NCBI GenBank assembly: GCA_007026445.1
Contig: VDMD01000097.1
Span: forward strand, 30,826-94,825
DNA length: 64,000 bases
Source of the DNA: Schizophyllum amplum
Lineage: Eukaryota; Basidiomycota; Agaricomycetes; Agaricales; Schizophyllaceae
Reading direction: 5' to 3'
Shown piece by piece: positions 57,424 to 64,000 of the stretch; position 1 is the first letter of the stretch; every line of letters begins with the position of its first letter. The translations under genes and the position numbers were made by a program. The notes beneath the pieces were generated by a model. That model had not been told where the DNA came from. It saw only the letters and a list, made by a program, of their open reading frames with translations, and searched no databases.

Positions 57424-58261
57424 CTACGATTTGCCGTGTTCTGTCCAGGGCACGCGTCCTTATAAGGGCCCGAGAAGACGGCGAACAATGGCAAAACAAT
57501 AACGCTTGAATCACAATTATACAGCGCTGCTCGCACAAAGCGTAAGTACATTGGCCAGAGTCTTGTTGTAACCGTCTGAGTGATGTGTCAACAATAAGTC
57601 CATTGATATGTGCTTCGAGCGTACCAGAATGGAGGAGATTGCCGGCAGCGTGCCCATCCCTTTCGTGGCGCAGGCTATCAGCAAGATGTGTATTCGTAAT
57701 GTGCTAGGCGTACATCACGCAGAGGTCGGACTGGCCAGCCTTCACTGCAAATCGTAGCTGATGGGTCAAAGACATCGGGGAAAGCCTGAGCGCACATTAG
57801 TCTCTCGCTGCTTGTGACCCCCGCCCGGGCGCAGCGCATGCTGCGGGCCGCTCACATTCCAGAGATAGGGCAGAGTCTGAGAGATTGAAAGAGAGCGCGT
57901 TGGTCGCACGGGCGCCGTCATTGACCAACGTATACAGCAAAAAAGTTGGCAAAGGGACTCCCGGGAGAGATGGCGCAAGATCATCACGGTAGACGGCGTC
58001 GGAGCAGCTTCTGCGTGCGACGAGGAGGCAGGTCACATGTCTGGCAGTCGCGTCAGCTGGTGCATCCTCGGAGGAAATATTGCCAGGAGGGAGACGCTCT
58101 GTTAGGTGACCGTCAGCAGCAAGTCGAAGAAGGTGTTTGGGCGCTTGTTGATTCATGATCGCGCATCGGCCCGATGATCCGTTTAGCGCCCGAGTCTCGA
58201 TCAGTTCGTTTGTAAGTACTTACCAGTAACCAACTACCATAGCGGCTGCACTTCCCTCAGC
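57424..58261. other. intergenic, with relic of BTB 5' region
   Basis: 58100..58220 is similar to the sequence upstream of BTB 2 (GDRQQQVEEGVWALVDS versus GDGQQQVEGSESWALVDE) but a stop separates it from BTB 3. A minus-strand frame 58156..57797 (119 codons) overlaps it and is not supported. Confidence 0.5.
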
Positions 58262-59393
58262 ATGAATCAGCCACAGCCTTGCGAACGGGCAGCTAAACGC
58301 CAGAGAACTGGCGAGGGGGAAACCTCCGTGATCGACGAGGTGGAAGCCTCTGCCGCCGCCGCGACTCGACATGGCAAACACTGGTACCGTGACGGCTCCA
58401 TCGTGCTGCACGTCGACGACGTGCTCTTTCGGGTTCATCAAACGGTGAGAACGCCTGAATGGATCATGAGCGAGAAGGTTGGCTGATGCGTAGCGCAGAC
58501 CTTAGAGAGGCTTTCGGACTTCTTCAAGGATCTGTTCGGCGTGCCGCAGCCCGAGGGGGAAGAACAAGTGGAGGACTGCCCCGTCGTTCGACTAGGGGGT
58601 GATAAGAGTGCTGACTGGGTCCATCTCCTGGATGCCATGTACGACAACCTTTTGTGCGTGAATCATTGGAGCATTATACCGAGCATTGATTCACACCTCA
58701 ATTAGCTTCGACGCCCTCGCCTCGCGGGCACTCGAGAACAGTTTCCCCTGCACTTCCAGTATCCTGCGCCTGGCGACCAAATACCTCATCATCGCCTACC
58801 GCAGGAAGTGCATCACCATATTGTCTCGTCACTTCCCGTCTGCTGCCACGTTCCAGCCAAAAGACTTCGACCGTGGTATCACGCCGAATCAGTGCGGTGA
58901 CATGATCAGCCTCGGCCGGGAACTCGACCTCCTGGCGCTGCTACCGTCCGCTTATCTGCTGCTTGTGACCTTTTCGACCCTCAAACCAATCACTCAGACG
59001 GCAGATGTCATCTACTCTACGCTTTCCATACCACCCAGGGACAGAATCGACATCTTTTACGGCACTTTTCGTCTCCTCACCGCGCAAGTGGATTTCCTCT
59101 TCCCGTTCGCCCACACATTTACGCCACCGGATAATTGCGAGAGGGGAAACTGCGCGCCTGAGTTGTACTTTGCGCCCCTGCACCGGCAGCCGCATAAAGT
59201 TTATTTCTTCAACAAGGGGGACTTTACGCGTATCAAAGGCAAGATCTGCGAAGTGTGCAGGACGAAGTTGAAGGAGGTCTTCTACGAGGGCAGGCAGAAG
59301 ACTTGGGAGCACCTTCCCGAGATCTTCTGCCTGGGCAAGGACTGGGATGAGCTGCGACGCATCCAGGATAAAGATGGTACCATGGACTTGTGA
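58262..59393 (+). CDS. BTB/POZ-domain protein 3
   Basis: 341 aa, exons 58262..58444, 58499..58653, 58706..59393. N-terminal basic ERAAKRQRTGEGET, BTB core GKHWYRDGSIVLHVDDVLFRVHQT, SDFFKDLFGVPQPEGEEQVED, VRLGGDKSADWVHLLDAMYD, FDALASRALENSFPCTSSILRLATKYLI split into the third exon, then C-x4-C-x31-C-x2-C and WEHLPEIFCLGKDWDELRRIQDKD. Candidate CUL3 adaptor. Closest to BTB 2 but on the opposite strand, tail-to-tail with F-box 2 (281 bp between stops). Confidence 0.88.
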
Positions 59394-59674
59394 GTTTGCA
59401 ATACTGCCTTACCGTCATATACTGATCCTCTTCGCAGATGAGTGTCCGCTTTCTTACGCCCGTACAATACGTATCAATTGATGTAAACATTGTAATCATC
59501 TTCAACGCGCCTGGACCGTGGAGTCCTCGGCTTGCAGAGTCTTATCTCGCCCGTTCACAGTTTGTAGCGGACAAAGCGAACGGCTAGGCGTCACATATTT
59601 TCATCCATCAACATACGTTTTGCGCCGAAACAGCTCAGTGGTATGCTGGACTGCAACTGAACTACGAATCCCCG

Positions 59675-61300
59675 TCAATTCTCTTCAAGACAGAGTTTTA
59701 ATTTCAGCCCTCGTGCCTTTGCCGCCTCGAGGACGGCCCTGTCGTAAAAAGGTGCTGGCTGGTCGATGTCTAGCACTTTCAGGGTACCAGCTCGTGAAAC
59801 GACCATATCATCTAGCTTCCCGCGAGAGCGGCACCGGCACTCGCCCAGCGCCAGAACTTCGAGCTGTGACAGAAATCGTGTCTTGTCATCAAACACCAAC
59901 ATCTCCGCGAGCTTGTCGTCGAATGTGGCCTGCACGAACGATAGCTCTTTGACGTCTTGCAGAGCATCGAGGCGGATGATATCCATGAACATGTCCTGCC
60001 AGCTGTTCCGACAGTAAAAACTGGTAAGCCGCGCTGGAGAGCTGGCCAGCATGTCCTTGACAGCCGTCCATATGCGAGACCGGGATGCTGAATTTGCGTA
60101 CGGCGTGGTAGAAAAGTCGTAGACGGCAAGATGGCGCAATTTTGGCGCGTCGAGGAGGCGGAAGAACTGAACTCCCATGCGCATATTGTTCACGACGGCG
60201 AGGGTATGGAGACGGGGCGCAAAAGCGCGGCGGCGCGGCAGCGTCGCCGCGTCCATACCATGAACTAGAGCGCTTGTCCGCGCCAAGCAGTCAACGTGAA
60301 GGACCTCAATGCACGGGTGGGCTTGCAGAAGATTGAGTACTTCCAACACGCCGATCTTCCGATGCCAGAGATTGACTGTTCGTATATGATCCCAGACAGC
60401 GGGAATCTCATTGGGACGGAGCAGGAAGTCATATTCAGAGTCAAGAGTGACACACCGCAGGGCCGGTGATGACATAGCCCAGTTCCAGAAAGCTCTGCAA
60501 GTGCTTTGTTGTTGGCCTTGGTGGCGCAGGAGGGCCGCTGACTCTAGTTGAGGGGCCGCTGGCGCTGGATACTCTGCAGACCCGGGTAAAGGATGTAGAG
60601 TCTGCATCCAGGTCGAGAGATTGCTGATATCCAGAACCACCTCCCGCCATCGCCGAGTATGGGGCATCAGAACACGGAGCATGCCGTCGAACAGCGCGGC
60701 CTCGCGGGTTCCAGTAAAGGCCTCCAGCGACGACGCGCGTACGCGGATGACTAGGGGGAGATCTTTCGAGCGCGCGACGTGCAGCTCGGCCCAGCGCAGC
60801 TGACAAGGGGTGTCGAGCTTCCCCGCGATGATTCTATTCCAAAGCATGGGCGTGCCTATTGCGACGGCCCTCCAGTACGCGCAGACCGCCGTCAGGACCA
60901 TGGGCGAGGGGAGGAACACGGGCGAGGGGACGACCATGTCGGCGGGGAGGGCCAGAGGTATAGGCGGTGTAGGCACAGATATACACGCAGCAGCATCTGA
61001 GGTGGCTGATGCAATCGGACCCCTGCGAAAACGGAAGGTATTGCCGTACCATGAGCTGGTAAAGGCTGAAGACCAAAAGACGTCGGGAGAAGGGAGTGTG
61101 TGGAAGAAGATTTCGACGAGCAGTTCGACGGGGAGGTGGTTGATCGGAGGGACGTGGTCGGGTGGGAGGTCATCGTGTATAGCATCAGGGCGGCCGGCCA
61201 TAACCGGACTCGTTGGCGGGCTCAGAGAAGGCAGCTTGACCAGATGCGCGCCATGCGGGATGACGGGAGGTAGCAACGAGGGCAATACTAGTACTGACAT
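59675..61300 (-). CDS. F-box protein 2 of local pair
   Basis: 541 aa in one exon, starting at ATG 61300 (MSVLVLPSLLPPVIPHGAH). Very similar to F-box 1 along its length: INHLPVELLVEIFFHTLP, the same inserted WYGNTFRFRRGPIASATSDA block, CAYWRAVAIGTPMLWNRI, LLNLLQAHPCIEVLHVDCLAR, TLKVLDIDQPAPFYD. Expected SCF receptor. It lacks the small first intron of F-box 1. Its upstream sequence (61.57-61.65 kb) is also shared with F-box 1 (53.13-53.23 kb), so the promoters were copied together with the coding region. Confidence 0.87.
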   Translation of the reverse strand: MSVLVLPSLLPPVIPHGAHLVKLPSLSPPTSPVMAGRPDAIHDDLPPDHVPPINHLPVELLVEIFFHTLPSPDVFWSSAFTSSWYGNTFRFRRGPIASATSDAAACISVPTPPIPLALPADMVVPSPVFLPSPMVLTAVCAYWRAVAIGTPMLWNRIIAGKLDTPCQLRWAELHVARSKDLPLVIRVRASSLEAFTGTREAALFDGMLRVLMPHTRRWREVVLDISNLSTWMQTLHPLPGSAEYPAPAAPQLESAALLRHQGQQQSTCRAFWNWAMSSPALRCVTLDSEYDFLLRPNEIPAVWDHIRTVNLWHRKIGVLEVLNLLQAHPCIEVLHVDCLARTSALVHGMDAATLPRRRAFAPRLHTLAVVNNMRMGVQFFRLLDAPKLRHLAVYDFSTTPYANSASRSRIWTAVKDMLASSPARLTSFYCRNSWQDMFMDIIRLDALQDVKELSFVQATFDDKLAEMLVFDDKTRFLSQLEVLALGECRCRSRGKLDDMVVSRAGTLKVLDIDQPAPFYDRAVLEAAKARGLKLKLCLEEN

Positions 61301-61956
61301 TCCCAGACGCGTCAAGGACAGCGACACTGCAGACCACGTTAGCTAGGTTTGCGGCAATCGAGCAGTTTACTGACCTCACCGGATGAGCGCCGCGATAGCT
61401 AGTTGAATAGACGAGCGGCACGGTAGCCTGATGGACGAGCGCCGCGGTAGCTAAACAGATGAACGCCGCACCAGGCGTGTGATGGCAGGTGTGGTGAGAG
61501 GACGGTGTGATGGGCCTGCATCATCCTCAGATGTACGTTATATAGGGCCATGTCGTCGTCGAGCAAGGCCATGGAGTCACGTTAAGCAAGAACAAGTCCT
61601 GCCATTCCGGGACGACTTCGCAGCCTAACCCGTTCGGGGAACAAAGGGATGCGTTCCACTTACCCGTCACCACGTCAGTCCAGTGTGGGAAGATTCGTTT
61701 CGATGCATGCCCGACTTGAGATTGATCAATGAGCTCCAGCCTAGCCGCGCTTCGAGAAGCTGCAATTTCGAAGCGCCGTTTGCTTCGCCAGCCACAAGCC
61801 CGAAGACGCACCAAGACTCCGCAAGCCCTGGCGTGAACGCGATGAATGACGGGGATGGTTTTATTCATCAATACATAGTGTACGGGCGTAATCAAGTGCA
61901 CAGTCATCTACCGAGGGAGTCAAGTCAGCGTGTGAAGGGAAGGAAGTATCATAGAC

Positions 61957-63260
61957 TCACGAGTAGTCGTTGTCCTGGATGCGTCGCAGCTCGTTCCAGT
62001 CCTTTCCCAGATGAAATATCTCGGGTAGGCGTTCCCACGTTTTCTGTCGCCCCTCGCGGAATATGTTCTTCACGTTCACCCAACAGGCCTCGCATACCAC
62101 AGCCTTGACATTCAAAAAATCCTCGTGGACAAAGATAAACACTCGGTATGGCTGCCGACGATAGTTCTTCGATCCCGCCTCTACAGAGCAGTTGCCGGAC
62201 GCCTGGCACGTTTCGGCGGGTGTGAAGAAGTGCGGGAAGGGGAACATGTCATCGGCCTGTGCCGACAGCAAGCTGAGCGTTCCGTGGCACAGGTCGGCCT
62301 TGTCCTGCGTTGTGAGGGAGGGCATGGTGTAGATGGACTCGGTTTTTGAGGATATGGTTAGATAGCTGGCGAGGATGAGGAAAGCGGATGGTAACAGTGC
62401 CGGGAGGTCGAGCTCCCGGCCGAGGCTGATCATGGCGCCGCACTGACTCGGCCTTATGCCTCCAGGAAAGTCTTTTGGGGGAGTCCATGTCGCGCCGGAG
62501 GGGAAGTAGCAAGACAAGATGCCGATGCATCGTTTGCCGGTAGGAGGTGATGAGGTAATTTGATTGCGAGGCGCAGGATGCCGGATATGCAGGGGAAGTT
62601 GTCCTTTGAGCTCCTGCGAGACGAGGGCCTCGAAGCTGCGGATGTGAGTGCGGGTTGCTCGGGACGATTGTGCGGACTGTCAACGCACTACATGCTGTCG
62701 TTACATGGCAATCCAGGAGGTGGACCCAGTCAGCGCTTCTGTCGCCCCTAGCCGTACAATGGGGCATCCCTCCACTTGCTCTTCCCCTCGGGTTGCCGGC
62801 ACGCTGAAGAGATCCTTGAAGAAGTCCGAATGCCTTTCTAAGATCTGTGCCGCGCGTCAGCTTTACTATACTTGTCGTCGTGAGCCGCCCTTGTCGTCGT
62901 AAATCCGCCCTGGTCGTCGTAATCCGCCCTTTGTCGTCATGATCCACGCGAGCTTTCGTACCGTTTGGTGGGACCCGGAAGAGGACGTCGTCGACGTGCA
63001 GCACGATAGAGCCGTCGCGGTACCAGTGCGTGCCGTGACGAGTCGCGGCGGCGATGGAGCTCTCGCCGTTTGTCGCGGAGTCTCCCCGCCGTTCGTTGCG
63101 GGGTCCTGCCGCCGTTTCTCGCGGAGGTCTCCCCACCGTTTGTCGCGGAGGTCTCCCTGCCGTTTCTCGCGGAGGTCTCCCCGCCGTTTGTCACGGAGGC
63201 TCCCACATCGTCAGTCCTCTGGCGTTTAGCAGGCCGTGCGCAGGGCCCTGACAGAGTCAT
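61957..63260 (-). pseudogene. BTB/POZ-domain protein 4, frameshifted
   Basis: Starts MTLSGPCARPAKRQRTDD at ATG 63260. A minisatellite (T-N-G-G-E-T-S-A units) follows and the frame is lost before AAATRHGTHWYRDGSIVLHV. One extra base changes the R-V-H-Q-T exon end to R-V-P-P-N. The second exon has further damage (GDRSADWVHLL in one frame, next part in another), and a frame change follows FPCISGILRLA. From 62517 to the stop at 61957 the C-terminal half is intact, including C-x5-C-x31-C-x2-C and WERLPEIFHLGKDWNELRRIQD. A direct-orientation copy of BTB 2 by flank similarity. An intact shorter product from the last exon is conceivable. Confidence 0.82.
63061..63206 (-). repeat. 24-bp coding minisatellite
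   Basis: Six units of ccgtttgtcgcggaggtctc plus four bases; on the minus strand each codes eight residues of the R-N-G-G-E-T-S-A type. The first two units are degenerate. Lies in the N-terminal part of the BTB pseudogene. Confidence 0.85.
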
Positions 63261-63268
63261 GCTAGTAG

Positions 63269-63343
63269 AGATGGGGAGAGGGGGGTGAGGAGAGGAGGGG
63301 GAGGGGGGAGGAGGGGGAGGGGGGAGGAGGACGAGGAGGAGGC
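63269..63343. repeat. G-rich (GGGGGAGGA)n tract
   Basis: G/A-only run with at least six G4-6 blocks on the plus strand, immediately upstream of the BTB pseudogene start. G-quadruplex potential. Confidence 0.8.
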
Positions 63344-63797
63344 GCGAGGTTGGTTAGACTAAGTAGTCTCCCAATGGTTACTTAGACTAGGAAAAATACA
63401 AAGGAATCCGAATAATAATTGATCGGGCGCGCCACTCGGAACTTCGGGCCGATGATATGCTGCCGCGCCGGGCGGCGGTATGCTACTTACTTACTGTAAG
63501 TAATGCTGCAGCAGGCTGAGCACCGTATGCAAGAGGTTTGGAATGAGCGGTATGCGTGACTGCGATTCGGACAGTTCGATTCCAAGATTCGGAAGACACT
63601 TGGAAGATACTGAACAGGCGTTTTCGAGCACGATTCAGACTCAAAGCATGATTCACACTCAAAGCTCGGGCTAGGCGTACTATGAATTGAGATTGATTAT
63701 GGGGTCGTTCAGACCTGGCGAATACTGTTACTGATGTTTTGAAGATCAGGGACTGCCGCTCCCTTCACTCCCACCTACACCCACTCCTACCTACATC
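63344..63797. other. intergenic, nothing recognised
   Basis: No frames of interest. A degenerate gattcagactcaaagcatgattcacactcaaagc doublet near 63.63 kb. Confidence 0.5.
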
Positions 63798-63921
63798 CTA
63801 CACCTCCCCACACGCCATATCCGGCTCACACCTACACCTCGCACACGCCCCGATCGCGACCTTCGCTTGCGGCGTGCCGCTGTTCGTGCCCTTGCTCTCG
63901 ATGGCTTGACGACGTCCATGC
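63798..63921 (-). pseudogene. last exon of a cyclophilin-type peptidyl-prolyl isomerase, frameshifted
   Basis: After an acceptor (CCCCTTTAG at about 63.93 kb) the minus strand reads G-MDVVK, then, one base out of frame, AIESKGTNSGTPQAKVAIGAC: the standard end of cyclophilins. The break is a missing G in GTCAAGCC (63900-63906). After GAC the tail (ARCRCEPDMACGEV) is unlike the family. Earlier exons lie beyond the window. Could be a pseudogene or a sequence error. Confidence 0.65.
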
Positions 63922-64000
63922 CTAAAGGGGGGTGAGTTAGTAAAGGAGGACGCATTTCGGCTGGCAGGGGAGGAGGGACGCTGCATGTTAGACGAGGAGG

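Noticed and set aside
57797..58156. 119-codon minus-strand frame with ATG upstream of BTB 3
   Set aside because: It is antisense to the conserved BTB upstream segment and shows no similarity to any neighbour in its own frame.

Overview
The window reads as nuclear DNA of a filamentous basidiomycete, most likely an Agaricomycete. The reasons are dense genes broken by many 45-60 nt introns with GT..AG ends and CTAAC/CTGAC-like branch sites, two intron-containing tRNA-Lys genes, a GT32 glycosyltransferase of the MIPC-synthase type, a TOK-type two-pore potassium channel, a chitin-type (AA11-like) LPMO, a GH2 beta-mannosidase, and local families of BTB and F-box genes. Species cannot be decided from the sequence. 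Gene models are hand-spliced: exon ends are given where the reading frame decides them, but N-termini are often uncertain.

Layout. 0-6.5 kb: two pepsin-type aspartic proteases pointing away from each other (the left one runs off the window and has a low-complexity Asp/His tail), with a tRNA-Lys(UUU) and an F-box gene between them. 6.9-14.4 kb: an inverted duplication of a short-chain dehydrogenase locus. The left copy is intact; the right copy is decayed and full of minisatellites. Between them lie a GT32 gene and a 582-bp TIR element. 14.4-18.8 kb: a second TIR element, the RCE1 CAAX protease and a PheA/TfdB-type FAD monooxygenase. 19.3-22.8 kb: a GATA-finger gene that stops in mid-finger, with scattered tRNA-like repeat pieces. 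22.8-24.5 kb: a secreted AA11-like LPMO. 24.5-29.9 kb: a gene-poor stretch with G/C-tract DNA. 29.9-31.0 kb: a Mutator-like element with 389-bp inverted arms. 31.2-43.7 kb: TOK channel, Kelch-MYND protein, tRNA-Lys(CUU), a hypothetical gene, a dual-specificity phosphatase, a conserved hypothetical gene and a nucleotidyltransferase-like protein with a proline-rich tail. 44.5-49.9 kb: a GPI-anchored Ser/Thr-rich wall protein and beta-mannosidase. 50.0-63.3 kb: a cluster of four BTB and two F-box paralogues around one hypothetical gene. At the right edge is the last exon of a cyclophilin with a one-base frameshift.

How the genes relate. Most are independent fungal housekeeping or accessory genes. 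The exception is the 50-63 kb cluster. BTB proteins are candidate CUL3 adaptors and F-box proteins are SCF adaptors, so this is a locally amplified pair of substrate-receptor families for ubiquitin ligases. Flank and promoter homology shows they were copied together, partly in inverted orientation, and one copy is already a pseudogene. The four BTB proteins share a C-terminal four-cysteine motif outside the BTB fold. A second theme is non-autonomous DNA transposons. All three TIR elements found have clean target-site duplications (8, 8 and 9 bp), and each sits 228-388 bp upstream of a start codon (GT32, RCE1, TOK channel). A third is a set of isolated one-base frame breaks in otherwise well-formed genes, which may be assembly errors or early pseudogenisation.
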